This document shows positions 33,439-45,598 of a DNA stretch of 64,000 nt, one piece after another (within the stretch, counting starts at the first letter, position 1; every line of letters starts with the position of its first letter). The notes beneath the pieces were generated by a model that worked only from the letters and a program-made list of their open reading frames with translations, did no database searches and was not told the DNA's origin. Source of the DNA: Xenoacremonium recifei (Eukaryota; Ascomycota; Sordariomycetes; Hypocreales; Nectriaceae); NCBI GenBank assembly GCA_012184525.1, contig WOFQ01000041.1:1-64000 (forward strand), in the 5' to 3' direction. The position numbers were made by a program, and so were the translations under genes.

Positions 33439-36400
33439 GTTCACAAACTGAGTATAGATGTTGCTATGAAAAGGAAGTCAAACACAATAGGAGGACCTCG
33501 AGCAAGTCGAGACTGGAGAAGTCTTTCTCTGAAACTATTTACCGCAGCAGATTCCGCCAGTCTAGAGGTTGGCTTTTACTGCTCTTTTATGTATAACGTG
33601 GCCACTTACATCCATGTCTGCAGGGCCAGCTTTGAGATGTTTAAGCGGGGGCAACTCCTCCACGCGAGGTAGTTTTCGGACTCGGATATGACGGCAAATC
33701 CAGTTTCGTAGCGAACAGTCCAATCATTCGTCGAAGCAGATGCTGGATAATATCAAATCGGCCCTTCTCATTCCCTGCGAATGCGGGGTTAGTTGAAACT
33801 CAATAATAACTCTCAGATGTAGCTAGACGGTGCATATTTATAGTGGTCACTTCCTCAACTTTTTGCTATTGTGCTGTCACAAGACTTCCTCTCCTACCAA
33901 TGTCCATTTTGTGCCTCTATAAAAGGATCTGGATGCTTGTACCGTCATATCCGACGGGTAAATTTGCTATGCCGCCCATGTAGGATCTCTCTAGCGGGAT
34001 AGAAGCATTGATAATACAGGTCAAGGTCAATGAATAAAACATTTGACTATTTATTGTAATGTGAGGTTTCCCTCCAGGTGTAAGAGAAGACGGACTCCTG
34101 TATGCTTCTCAGTGGAGACACTCAGGACTGGTATTAAAGTAACTACTTCCATTTCCGAATAAAACCTCATTGTCCCAGTCACACGTGGAGGGGCTCAGAT
34201 GGGACGAAGCAGACGCACCTCATTAGAACACCCTAGCCCAAGCCTTAAGCCGATTGATCCGGAACCAGGTAGCCTAACCGATGAGATCCGATGTAATAAC
34301 AGCGGAGGATTATGAGAACATCGTCCCTCAAAAGCCTCTCGGCAAGCATTCTGCGCTCGCTCAACACGGACGGACCATTTTGCGTATTATTCGTCACACC
34401 AATCGCGGTATTTCCGATATATCTATTGAAAAGCCTTACACTATGCTCCCGAAGCTAACTGGGTTTCTTTTGCGACAGAGAACTCGTCAATCCTCTTGGC
34501 GTTTCATTTGTCTATTGTTAAAGCGATCCATTCCATAATTGTGTCTTGATCGTCTCTTTCACACTCGGCTTTGAACCCTATCTTCTTAAAACCCGTTATC
34601 TTAGCACATCATGTCAATCACGTGTCGATAGTTTGACAAATTAGTCGACTGTCAGCCATTCACAGCTTCTCCCTTATGCAACAGTGCTCATACATGAAAT
34701 TTGTAGGGCAACTTATTTGACGGTTAATTTTAAAGCTTTATATAAAACCACCTGTGTGGCACATATCGGAGGGAAGAGGGTTTTGGAAGACCAGAGTAGA
34801 ATCTCGATAGTAAGAGGCAGAAATTTCCGTACTCCGGGGACACCTCCGTGTGCCTCTACTCCTAGAGAACGTCCTCTAGAATCACGTACCGGCTATCTAC
34901 TTAACGCCGCTCAAACTAAACCGCACCACCTTATGCTTTCGTATTCCTCCTATGTATACCTAAGACGTGAGCAGGTCAAATGCTTGGAACATGGTCGAAG
35001 AAGAAGTAGGACAAGGGCACAATGAACATGCACAAAAACGATTCAACAGTACAACTCATCAGACATAAACGACGCCTTGGATGCACCCAAAAGAAAATCA
35101 CGGGAATTGAGGACACTTGGGAAATTTTGAGCCACAAAGCCACCAAGGAGATAAATGCCCTAAATCACAATGTTGAAGCAAATGGAGTTCGACGGAGGGA
35201 ACACCGGGGCCGACATCCTATAACAAACTCTCAGACAAGATAGTTGGCAGATGATCCTAACCAATGTATCTAAGAAATCACTTGTTTGTCACCACTTCAA
35301 CCTAAACGCCGGAGGTTTTCTCCGCCACACGAGCCACATTACTCGGCTTGCTCCGTCGTCTTGATGGACCCAGCGGTATGATCAGGGCTGAGGATATTAT
35401 CCACAGCTCCCGTCCAGATATTTCGGCTTTGGATACGTCCAACAAGATCAATCAGGAAGATAGAACTTTATTGCAATAAGGCAAAGGGAGCACTTAGAGC
35501 AGAGACTTGTATAGCTTTGCAGAGTAGAGAGGTATGTTACTGTTCGATATCGTTATACTGTAAGACAGTAGACACACTCCAAACGGGAAGAATTATAGAT
35601 AAGCAATCTTCTGCTAAACAGTGTTTGTGACTCTGATAGGCATTTGAAAGACTAGGAGGGCTCCCCAGGTAAATTGTTCATTGGTTCTGGACATGTTCTA
35701 GTCATCTCGCATGTCAGGTGACCTCGTTTTGTAATTCAAGAAGTACGGGTCATTGTCAAGTAAAGAGAATGCGCCTTTGAGACATGGAAAAAGGGGCAAA
35801 ATAAAGAATCAAATGCTTCAGTGCTAGGTTAAGGTCATATTGTTCTAAATGATTGCATTGCCAATGGCTGGACTGGGGGTCAAACGTCTGCACTTCAATT
35901 ACCTCGGTCTCTAGGGTAAGCTAGCTGCGGATGCGGGAAGGGTGGGAGGTCTGCCAAGTCTCTCGTTGAAGTGGGTGTCCCAGGTCTCACTCACCACTTT
36001 ACTTCCGTAGGAAGTTATTCAGACAAAATATTGGACATTTCTGGCCCTTTTCCCCCCCTATCCTTTACACTTGCGGACTCCTCTCGAGCATCAGCGCGTT
36101 GAGCAATGGGCCATGACGCGTCGCAACCATGAGGGGAAGCAAGTCACGTGGGATTCACGTGTGTTGTCACAGGATACGAGCATCCTTTCAGCCTAGCGGC
36201 TATCTCTCCGCTGTTCACACTCTAGGGGAAAGGCGCGTCGGTCCTACGTATGGCGCCACACACGTGATAGCTCCCAAGCATAGCTCTATTTGGGGTGCGA
36301 TACTTATCGCGGTTGTGGCACAGTATGTAATTAATTTTACTTGATACGAGCCGACCCAAAGCTCGAGAGGCTTGCTGGCTTGCTCTTTCTCATATCTCGG

Positions 36401-37164
36401 CTCGTTATCTCTCTCTGCGTGCCAGATTCATGCCCACTGTCTCCATTCCGACTTAGGAAGGTCAGAAGCTAACCTCATTAGTCCTGGACCTTTGCGACCT
36501 TCACGCGATCAAGGGAGGCGAGGAGGTCATGAGACAAGCTTTGGGCAAGCATTATCTAGTATCGCCTTGGCCGAGGCTAGGTCATTTGGGGAAGCTAAGC
36601 CTTGTCGCCCGGAATCCACACGTATTACCCCGCATCTCCGCAAAGGGCAGGTAGTTGTGTCGAGCATGATAAGGAGTGCCAGAGAACCACCAATGATATC
36701 AGAGCGCACGATATCGGGTGTCTTAAGACCTGAATGAAACATCACCTGTCGCGATGTACACCTTCCCCGACGGATCCGACGGCCCATATTTCGCCTTGCT
36801 GACGGCGTGCCAAGCAGTGGAGTAAGATTCGGATAGGCTACTCGTCGCCAAGCTATCGCCAATTGAACACGCTACGGGCACAATACTGCCTTCCCCAATG
36901 GAGCACTCCGTGCTGAAGCAATCGATAGCCAATGTGACTTGACTTTCGCGAGCATCCAATGGTCCCTAACAGGGGGCGCCTGATTTGCCGCCGCTGTCTG
37001 AACTTGGAGGGTGCTGCGCCGTAGCACGTGTTGTGCTTGATGCTTTTGGAGCTCTAAAATTGGGGTAGATCTCCTTCTTCCGCCCTTCTTTCGCCCTTCT
37101 TTTTTTCTCCCCCATTCCTACCCATTTTCCCCTCTCTCTTCTCCTCCATCCTCGTCACGTCACG
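33439..37164. other. Gene-poor 3.7-kb stretch
   Basis: The longest gene-free part of the window. Open frames stay short and unlike protein. The last ~120 bp before the permease ATG form a pyrimidine-rich tract (about 37071-37150), a common feature of strongly transcribed fungal genes. CACGTG motifs occur three times within 36130-36270. Confidence 0.5.
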
Positions 37165-39341
37165 ATGAGTCTCAAGAACGACAACAACGGTGGCAGCGAT
37201 CCCGCCGGCTACAAATCGGGCGCGCTCGGTGATGAGCCAACGGCCGGCCAGCAGTATGCCGTCGATACAGAGACCGGGGGAACGAATCCCCTTCATCGGA
37301 ATCTCAAGGGCAGACACATGCAGATGATTGCCATGTAAGGGCTCAACTCCAAACTCTCAATTGCAACCCAACTAATTGTCGCTTCGTTCAGTGGTGGTGC
37401 AATTGGTGCAGGTCTGTTCATCGGTTCTGGGACTGCTCTTCAGACTGGTGGACCTGCTTCCCTTTTTCTTGGTTTCCTGATTGTTGGTAAGTTGTGTACC
37501 CTGCATTGATCGCGACGCGACGGATGGGCTAACGCGATTTCTTTAGGTATCATGGTGTATGTTTCCTCGACGCGGAAGTCGGCAAGATCTTGCTCTTCAG
37601 TTTATGGATATTGACATGAATCATTCAGATACCTCATGATGCAGGCCGTCGCAGAATTGACCGTTTTGTATCCGATCAACGGTGCCTTCACCATGTACAT
37701 TTGCCGTTTCGTTGATCCCTCATTCGGTTGGGCGTGCGGCATCGAGTACGCCATCAGCTGGCTGACTGTCCTTCCCTTTGAGATCTCCGCTGCTTGCAAC
37801 ATGATCCACTTCTGGCCAGGTTCGGAAGGTATCAATAACGCTGCTTGGATCGTCCCGCTACTGGTCGCCTTGGTGGTCATTCAGTTCTTTGGTGTGAGGG
37901 GTTACGGCGAGGTATGTTCCATCCTACTCAGAAGTCCCAAGCCTTTAGATGTATGGATGACGAGCTGACCGATATTGAATCAGGTTGAATTTGTCCTCAG
38001 TGTGATGAAGGTCCTCGCCTGCTTGGGCTTCATCCTTCTGGGAATAATAATTAACTGTGGCGGCGTCCCAACAGATGACAGAGGCTACATTGGTGGACGA
38101 TACTGGTATTGTTATGCATACCTACCAGGCGATTATCAACTAGGCTAACAATGAGTTTAAAACAGGCACGATCCTTATAGTGCATTCCTCAATGGCTTCC
38201 ACGGCTTCTGCAGCGTCTTCGTCACTGCGGCGTTCGCCTACACTGGCACCGAGCTTACAGGACTGGCGGCTGCGGAAACGACCGACCCAAAGAGGGAGAT
38301 TCCGAGAGCATCGAACCAGGTCGCTTGGCGTATCGGTATCTTCTACGTCGTCAACCTTCTTCTTGTTGGTCTTGTCGTACCGGCCAACAGTCCCAAGTTC
38401 GGCAGCGCATCTACCGAATCGCAGGGGTCGCCTTTTGTCATTGCAATTGAGCTTGCTGGCATCAAAGTCCTGCCATCCATTTTCAACGCTGTTATCCTGA
38501 TCGCCGTTATGAGTGTTGCTAACTCGTGCACCTTTGGCTCGACTCGAACGCTTCAAGCTCTCGCTGCAAATGGTGCGTGCTGCATGATGCCATGAAAATA
38601 AGATTTGGAGACGCTAATATGCCCTTGCTATATAGGAATGTTCCCAAAGCAAATGGCCTACGTTGACAAGAAGGGCCGTCCTGTTCCTGTAGTCATCCTG
38701 CAGCTTCTCTTTGGGTTGTTGGCATTCATCAACCTGGCGCATAATGGTGGGACAATCTTCAATTGGCTCCTGTCGTTGTCGGGTCTCACCATCCTCTTCG
38801 TCTACGGTGGCATAGCTCTGGCTCATATCCGATTCCGCAAGGCCTGGTAAGCAAATGCTAACCCTGCTATTTTCTGGTTGTTTCCTTTTCCGATCTAACT
38901 ACAAACAGGGCCGCGAACGGTCATACTCTGGACGAGCTTCCTTACAAGGCTAACTGCGGTGTCTGGGGCTCCTGGCTGTGCTTGCTTATCTGCGTGCTTG
39001 CTCTGATCGGCCAGTTCTACGTTGCACTGTATCCTGTCGGCGGTCCCAACCTGGATGCCACCACCTTTTTCCAGCTCTACCTCGCCGGTCCCCTGCTCGT
39101 GTTCCTGTACCTGGTGTGGAAGGCCTACAGCTGGATCTATGAGCCAGCACACCGTCCTTTGTTCATCAGATCGAGAGACATTGACATCTACACGGGCATG
39201 AGGGAGTCCCAGCGAGAGATGCTCAGTGGCCAAGGTATCTCGGCGGAGGAGAGACGCGCCAGTATCGCTTCGATGCAGGACGAAAAGAAGCCGCATGGTG
39301 CTATGGGATACATCAAGAATGCTGTTAGAAACATCATTTAA
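37165..39341 (+). CDS. Amino-acid permease (APC/YAT family, general or proline type)
   Basis: Eight exons: 37165-37334, 37392-37486, 37547-37556, 37629-37911, 37984-38105, 38166-38572, 38636-38846, 38909-39341; all phases fit and give 576 residues. Exon 3 is only 10 nt (completing I-V-G-I-M-V-Y). The TM1 motif I-G-G-A-I-G-A-G-L-F-I-G-S-G is the classical amino-acid/proton symporter signature, followed by A-E-L-T-V-L-Y-P-I-N-G-A-F and the conserved F-A-Y-T-G-T-E-L-T-G-L-A-A-A-E. About 12 membrane helices are flanked by hydrophilic tails. It would import amino acids across the plasma membrane. A pyrimidine-rich leader precedes the ATG. Confidence 0.93.
37547..37556 (+). other. 10-nt micro-exon of the amino-acid permease gene
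   Basis: Between acceptor ctttag and donor gtatgt. It supplies the end of one Gly codon, Ile, Met and two bases of a Val codon. Skipping it shifts the frame by one base, so correct inclusion is required for a full permease. Confidence 0.75.
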
Positions 39342-40603
39342 ACCGGGTAGGAGTACGGTATGGTATCAGTGGGCTGAGCAGTAAGGGGTCGAGGTGGTAA
39401 ATTAAGAGGGACTGATTTGGCGACAATAAATATAATCACCAACAGCAAGTATTCTATTCCAAGAACAACGATAATTCTCTGTCGACAGCCCGTCGTTATA
39501 CCGGAATGGACATTGGTGCTCCATCAAACCACAAATCACTTGTATGGTGAAGGGGTTCATGCTCCTTTCACGTACGGGCCTCTAAGGAAATGGCACTTGG
39601 GATACCCAATCTCGGTGTACAGTTTCTAAGTTCGAAGAATTCAACGCGAGCTGGGAGCGGAGGAGGACTCTCTGTTCATCTGTATAGTAACCAATCAATT
39701 AATGAAATCTTCTTGTTGGTAGTTTCCAGCTATAATTGAGAATCTTTGTGTGCTGCCTCAGACGAGTAGGTAAACATAGGAGAAGGTGCCCGTGAATGAA
39801 GATCTGCTCGCGTGAGGTGCTTTGAGATCGAGCTGAGAAGAATGGCGCATCCTGGAAGAGATTGGACACTACTCCGGGTAAAGCCTCCCAGGCATTTGCG
39901 TCGACAGAAAGTTTCTCGATCTTCTAATCATAGTCTTTCGCACCTTTCGCAACTGCATAATTGACTGCTGACGGTTGATGACTAAGCAAATAGGAAGGTT
40001 CTATACAGTAGTGGCGTCGTTGAAGTAAGCGTCTGGGTTTAATGTTTGTCACCTAGCAGAACGAGAACATCTCATTGCTCTGAACCATGTGTCTCTCGAT
40101 TCTCTTACCTTGTGGTCTTCAGATTGATCAAGTTTGACAAAGTGACAAGGCCAATCTTTCTAGAAGCACTGAAAAGAACTAATACCAGGGCGTTAGCCCG
40201 GCTCAAAAGGACAAATTGAATCTTCGAATGGTCGAATCCTTGTGAAGGACATTTCTTTTATTGTGTTTTTTTATTGTGTTTTATCCGAGTGTTTGGTGTG
40301 GAGCACATAAGAAAAATCACGTGTCTGCTTCTCGCTTAAATGTTCACACATTGAAAGCACACATTGAAAAAAAATGCTCTGATTATCTTGAGACTTGGAG
40401 CCAAGATAAATGTTTTATAAAAAATGGTAGTTACAGATGTAAGAGTTGAGTTCAGGCACTTGGACAACCTGGAAAAGAACGACATATGTCCCCCTTCGAT
40501 CGATTTATGTCTCACCTCCACCCCATATATTCTTTTGACTAACTAATGAAGAATGCCATGTCCCTCTCAACCTATTTCGGGTCTTCATGTTTGACATATA
40601 GGC
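39342..40603. other. Intergenic, no supported gene
   Basis: About 1.3 kb of 3' flanks between the permease and the broken transporter. A 62-codon Cys- and Lys-rich frame at 40261-40449 lacks an ATG start and was not accepted. Confidence 0.45.
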
Positions 40604-42855
40604 TCATGCCTCCGTAGAAATGGTTCGGAACCCTTCTCTTGCCTGGACGACTGCTTGCATCTGCTCTTCAGCGACTGTGGTAGTCTGTGCCCACTTCCAT
40701 GCTGGAATTCTGCGCTCATAGAGCTCGTCGATCTCAGCTACAGAGCGGCTACATAGATAGAATCAGTTGATGTCACATGGTACTACTCATGAATTTATAA
40801 AGCGAACATACCCTTTATTCTCAGGTAGGTAAAACCATAAGGTGACACAAACAGGCACGAGAAACGCCCCATATACAAAGCCAGCCTTAATGCGGAGTTT
40901 AAGTAATAGAGGAGGAGTTGCATAGCTGTAACTATCAGTTCAGATTCTGCTTGCCCTTTGTATTCATTCATGCATACCAGGTAGCTATTCCCATAATTGA
41001 ATTGGTTGTGAATGTCACCGGACCGGTTTTCACTGTTTGTATTAGTACTTGAAGTAGGAAGAGAACCCAAACCTGGCGGCACAGCATGAACTTGCTTCGA
41101 AGGAGAGCGGAGGGCAGCTCGGCAGCAAAGAGGTAGTATGAGATGGCAATGATTTCAAATGAAAAAGTCCAAAAGCAACAGACGATGAGCTGTCATGCGG
41201 ATTAGAAGCTGCGAAGTCAATATGGGATACGTGACTCACAAGAGCAAAGCCGGCAGCGGAATTGTTAGTTGTTGCCCCGGAGTAGTACATACCGCCGACA
41301 GTGAAGAGAACTACGTAGACAAAAGTCATACACGAGTTGATGATAAGACGTCGGCCGAATTTATCAGCAGTCAGCATCCAGACGACAATCGCGAGAAGAT
41401 TGACGCAGCTATGAGTAACATAGGTTAGCTATGTGCGTTTAGGTTGTATGTAGATCAGTGTCTCACGAAAGAATAACAGTCCCGAGGAACTGATCGTTCA
41501 ATCCAACAAGTGAGAAGAAGTCGATGTTTTTGTGAGTCGTAGAAAATAGGGTTAATGTGATGTAACATACACGTAGAGTAGGTGCCTCCTATGGATAGAC
41601 CAGCAACCTGTTGACTCACGGCTACTAGTGTGTCCGGGCTGGAAGGGAGTCACGTGGGCATCCTTTTGTCATGTAATTAGTTATCGAATTATATAGCTAT
41701 AAGAGCTCCTACTGGGCTTTTAGAGAAGAGGAATTAATAACTATTCCCCTATAAATTTGTTTATTTATTTTCTACCTAAATTAGGTACTGTATTTATTGA
41801 TTATTTGATTAACTGGATTATGGCTCATATTTGAGTCCTTTGGATTTAAAACGCTAAATTGAAAGGCGTAGCATTTACAGGAATTATAGTATTTATCCGG
41901 GAGCCCCTTTCGTGAGACTGGCTGTTGTCTCTGTGGTTGTGTGTGTGTGTGAGATCCTCGAAACCCGACTCACTAGGGCGATAGTTGCGGTGCGTTTCTA
42001 TGGCAGGATTAAGGATTTGTTAATATATTGACGTCCTCGATGGCTTCTTCTTTTTGACCGAGGCATCACCAGACTCAACAGATTGAGGCCTTTGAACACA
42101 TGGGAAAAGCTTGGCTACTCATTCAAAACATCTCTCTCATGTTCAATGGTCCTTGTGATAATTGAGTCTTCCTCTTCGTAGTCGTACCCACAAACATTGC
42201 CATAAAGCTGCCTCATAGACTTTAGTGCTTTATCCTTATTTCCCCGGCGAGCGTGAAACCAAGGAGACTCCGGAATGAAAAGCCAGCAGAGGATCATGAA
42301 GCCAATCGGCCCCCAAATTATTCGCATGGCCAACAAGTAATTGTCTGGGTGACTCTTGTTGAGCTGCTGCATCATGACAGAAACGATAATATCTCCAATA
42401 TTACTCTTTTCGGCAATGTCAGCGAAATTTAGAAGAGCACCTAAAGAAGACATACCAGAGGAACTGGAAGGTCACCATACCGCCTCGAATCTTGTTGGGG
42501 CAAATCTCCATCAGGTACACTTGGCAAGTTACCTTGGATAGTCAGCAATCGATGAGGTTTCTGGGGTATTGGAGAAATCCTCACTGAACCACCCCGATGC
42601 CTGCGCCACTACAAAGCTTCGCGAGGGCCTTGCACGGTGTTAGCATACTCTCAAAAGGTATGAGAGTAGAAGGAGGATACCCAAACTCCTGGAGTTTTTG
42701 CAGTATTGTATAAAATGCAACCCTATTATCTAGTAAGCACCTCTTCAGCCGATAATTCGCGTGTCATCTACTTACAACCACGAACCAGAGCCAAGAGAGG
42801 TAGAAGCAAGCCTTACGACCAAATCTTTCGGCAAACCTGGTAGAGAAAGATTAGG
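40604..42855 (-). pseudogene. Maltose-permease-like MFS transporter, broken by a stop and an insertion
   Basis: Spliced pieces read right to left as one alpha-glucoside/maltose-type sugar porter: F-A-E-R-F-G-R-K-A-C-F-Y-L-S-W, then A-K-L-C-S-G-A-G-I-G-V, then Y-L-M-E-I-C-P-N-K-I-R-G-G, then P-E-S-P-W-F-H-A-R-R-G-N-K-D-K-A, V-F-K-G-L-N-L, S-Q-Q-V-A-G-L-S-I-G-G-T-Y-S-T, F-S-L-V-G-L-N-D-Q-F-L-G-T-V-I-L-S, K-F-G-R-R, E-L-P-S-A-L-L-R-S-K, and a C-terminal L-P-E-N-K-G-R-S-V-A-E-I-D-E-L-Y. A TAG at 42112-42114 replaces a sense codon just before P-S-F-S-H-V-F. About 420 bp of unrelated AT-rich DNA lies between V-F-K-G-L-N-L and S-Q-Q, and one splice junction near 42535 no longer keeps frame. The first helix region is not found. 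Confidence 0.75.
41641..42060. mobile_element. AT-rich insertion inside the broken transporter, type unknown
   Basis: This segment interrupts a continuous transporter reading between K-G-L-N-L and S-Q-Q-V-A-G. It is AT-rich, contains a TG dinucleotide run near 41936-41950 and has no open frame of note. The borders are approximate. No inverted or target-site repeat was identified with confidence, so a non-autonomous element is a guess; local sequence expansion or a long decayed intron is possible. Confidence 0.35.
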
Positions 42856-43297
42856 TAAACTGCCTAAATGCATATTTGGCGATGGCCTGGGTGACTACCA
42901 AGAAATATATGTAAGTGTGACCATCTGGCCAACGTTCCTAAACCAGGTACATGCAACCATGACCGGTCAGTTTCTCGGCAATTGGATCACAACTTAGTCG
43001 AGGACTTTTTCATAATGCCGTAGCGTCTACGTATACCCTTCTTAGTGGCTAGACGTTATGTAAGTTACGCTAGCGCACGCGCTCTCGAGATTCTGTACTA
43101 GCGGTGATGCAAAAATGGGCAAGTCCCTAGCGACGGAGAGTATGTGGAAGCCGACGGGCTGATTCCGGAGACTTTTTCTTCCTCCGATGCATCCTCCATG
43201 GGTTTATCTAGGACTCAAAGGACGTGTCTATCTGTCCTCGTATCTTACATTGAAATATCAGGGCAAAATTATTCTGATTCTCCATACATAGATTAAG
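42856..43297. other. Intergenic
   Basis: It may contain further decayed N-terminal sequence of the broken transporter (a frame reading F-L-V-V-T-Q-A-I-A-K-Y-A-F near 42855-42905) and the promoter of the Dabb gene. Confidence 0.35.
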
Positions 43298-43745
43298 ATG
43301 GCTATTATACATGTCTTATTACTCAAGTTCAAACCGGATGCCAGCCACACTCCTGTGGAAGATGTAAGCTCCAAACAAAAGCGTTCCCTCTTTGAAGACC
43401 ACCTAGAGCGCTCTTACAATTCCAGATGTGTCGGCAACTGCTTGAGCTCAAGGAAAAATGTGTACACCCTGAGACGAACACTCCCTACATACGCCGTGCT
43501 GTTGGCGGCCGCGATATGAGTCCGCAAGGCCTCCAGGTATGTCAGTCAGTGCATGTAAAAATGAAGACAGCGGGGTAATAAGTTCTCGTCTATACCAGAA
43601 CGGAATGACGCATGTTTTCGTAATGGAGTTCGACAATGAGAGCGACTGGAAATACTACCTCGAACAGGATCCGGCGCACACAGAAGTTTCCAAGAAACTG
43701 GTAGAAATTATGGGAGGAGTACAGATAGTTGACTTCACTATTTGA
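43298..43745 (+). CDS. Stress-responsive A/B-barrel (Dabb) domain protein
   Basis: Three exons, 43298-43363, 43426-43536 and 43599-43745, all phase 0; 107 residues, exactly the size of a single Dabb domain (PF07876). The start M-A-I-I-H-V-L-L-L-K-F-K-P is the typical first strand, and T-H-V-F-V-M-E-F with W-K-Y-Y-L-E-Q-D-P-A-H (the conserved Y-x8-H-P-like region) closes the domain. These small dimeric ferredoxin-fold proteins serve as stress proteins or as cyclases/isomerases in metabolite pathways. Its neighbours are oxidoreductases, which fits small-molecule metabolism. No substrate can be assigned. Confidence 0.85.
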
Positions 43746-44134
43746 ACACCTGGTCTGCAAAAGAACAAGCTGTGGAGTGCATTGCCTTTCGCTTCTCGGC
43801 TTTCTAACAAACGCTGGGCTCTATCTAGTTCAGTAAACACTATTGACATTGTTTGCTCAATGAAAATTGTCCAGTGATTCAATACCTTGTCAAGTCAGTC
43901 AACTTGCGGTACTGAAATCTGACGAAGGAGCTCTCGACAGCTTCGTAAGCGCCTATAGTGGTACGTACGCTGCCATTGTCAGAATAACGGCACAAATCGC
44001 ATGACAATAAATTATTTTCGAGCCGTCACCATCCCGTGCGGTATGTGGTACGCGACATGTAGTATGCGGTATACCTGTACACAAAGCTTGAGCAATCGAA
44101 GACGAACTATTTACATCGACCTTTGGAGAGCATC
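43746..44134. other. Intergenic between convergent genes
   Basis: It holds the 3' flanks of the Dabb gene and the MDR gene. A short tract near 44030-44080 repeats gcggtatg/gtatgcgg-like units. Confidence 0.4.
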
Positions 44135-45136
44135 CTAATTTCTGAGGCTTGGGACGCGGACGACAATCTTGCCTCTGACATGTCCGGTCTTGATCTTAGC
44201 ATATGCTTGCGGCACATTCTCCCAATCGTACATCTCAAAGACGGGTTTCACCTTGCCTTCTTTCAACCACTGCCCAATCTGAGTGAGGTCTTCTGGGTTA
44301 ATCTTGACACCCACGATGATGAATTGTCTGCTTCCGCCTCCCAAACATGCCGGCTGAACCTGTCGGCGGATGGCAGATAGGTTGAAGTGAACTTGCATAA
44401 ATTTCCCCCTGGGTGTAAGGAAGCGGTGGCTTCGCTCGTACAAACCAGGAGTACCGACGTTATCAATCACAACATCGAAGATTTGATCGCCTTTCTCCAG
44501 CTCTGAGAGAACGTCAACTTGTTTGTAGTCTATCACGCTTTCTGCGCCCAGTTGTCGGCATATATCAGCGTTTGCCGTCGAGCATGAGGTAGTTACGTGG
44601 GCACCCAAAGCCTTCGCAAACTGTATACCGAAGGTTCCAGTTCCCCCACCGCCACCGTTGATCAAGACCTTTGTTCCCTTGTGGACTTGGCCCAAAAGGA
44701 GGGACTGGTAGGCGGTTAAGCCGGCTGTTCCCACAGTAGCAGCACAGTGTGGATCGATGCCGTCTGGCATTGGAATACACCCAGATACCGGGATAACCGA
44801 GAGCTGACCGAGGGTGCCGTATTTGAAAAGCGGTGGCAGGGCTCCAAAAACAAGTTGTCCTTCATGTAGGCCCTGATCTGACTCGTGCGTGGCCACGACT
44901 CGTCCGCAGAAGTCGAGTCCGGGAGTGGCGGGCTTCTTGATCATGAACCGGTTGATGAGATAAATTTCGGGGAGTTTATAGTCGGCTGGATTAAGAGCAG
45001 CAGCGATGACCTCCACAAGGACTTGGCCCTTGGAAAGCGATGCCTTGGTTGGTGCTGGAGCGGACGCATTCAGGACCAGCGATTTGTTGAAGCCGTCTCG
45101 GATGTCTATATGCTGCCATGCTTGCATCGTCGCCAT
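44135..45136 (-). CDS. MDR-family NADPH:quinone reductase-like oxidoreductase
   Basis: Single exon, 333 residues, the normal size for zeta-crystallin-like medium-chain reductases. The GroES-like N-terminal half carries A-A-L-N-P-A-D-Y-K and P-G-L-D-F-C-G-R-V. The Rossmann half has V-L-I-N-G-G-G-G-G-T-G and A-L-G-A-H-V-T-T-S-C-S, then G-A-E-S-V-I-D-Y. The zinc-binding Cys/His set of alcohol dehydrogenases is absent, so it is expected to use NADPH on quinones or enones without metal. Similar proteins also act as trans-enoyl reductases in fungal metabolite pathways. Cytosolic. Confidence 0.9.
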   Translation of the reverse strand: MATMQAWQHIDIRDGFNKSLVLNASAPAPTKASLSKGQVLVEVIAAALNPADYKLPEIYLINRFMIKKPATPGLDFCGRVVATHESDQGLHEGQLVFGALPPLFKYGTLGQLSVIPVSGCIPMPDGIDPHCAATVGTAGLTAYQSLLLGQVHKGTKVLINGGGGGTGTFGIQFAKALGAHVTTSCSTANADICRQLGAESVIDYKQVDVLSELEKGDQIFDVVIDNVGTPGLYERSHRFLTPRGKFMQVHFNLSAIRRQVQPACLGGGSRQFIIVGVKINPEDLTQIGQWLKEGKVKPVFEMYDWENVPQAYAKIKTGHVRGKIVVRVPSLRN

Positions 45137-45598
45137 TTTATGAGTCTTGAATGGATTATCACTCGTTTCCGATGCCGATTGTGACGCTGAGCTGATTGTA
45201 AACCGGAGAGGTCTGGTGGGAGCTTTTGAATGTTCACAAGCAAGCAGTGTAGGTTAGACAACCGCCGTGGCCGGCCTGAGCGAGGACTAAGTATTATTTT
45301 TTCGCCTAGCTAAGATTGAGAATCCTGGACTGGAATTCGAGGGCACCATAAACCAGAGTCTGGAGTCAATTTCGGAGATTTATTGAACGCGCCATAACAC
45401 GACAAAGCACGCGAAACACGAGTTCTAATGGCTTATAATCAAGTTCGGCTTCTCTATCTGCCCGCCGGCCTAATAATTCAGCCGTTCGTTCTGTAGGACA
45501 AGATCATCGGAAACAATTTTGAGGGACGAATATTATTCGGCAATACGAATCAAAGGCCATTATTACGAGCAGTTAAAAAGAAAACAAATGGTAAAGAT
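45137..45598. other. Intergenic, MDR promoter
   Basis: Upstream region of the MDR gene and 3' flank of the alcohol dehydrogenase gene. No other gene is seen. Confidence 0.5.

Noticed and set aside
36129..37317. Several open frames before the amino-acid permease
   Set aside because: They overlap the pyrimidine-rich leader and first exon on other frames and have no motif.
40201..40260. GGTCGAATCC-like sequence resembling a tRNA B box
   Set aside because: No matching acceptor stem, D arm or A box could be folded around it.
40261..40449. Cys- and Lys-rich 62-codon frame that might be a small secreted protein
   Set aside because: No ATG start or signal peptide; AT-rich spacer composition explains the Lys content.
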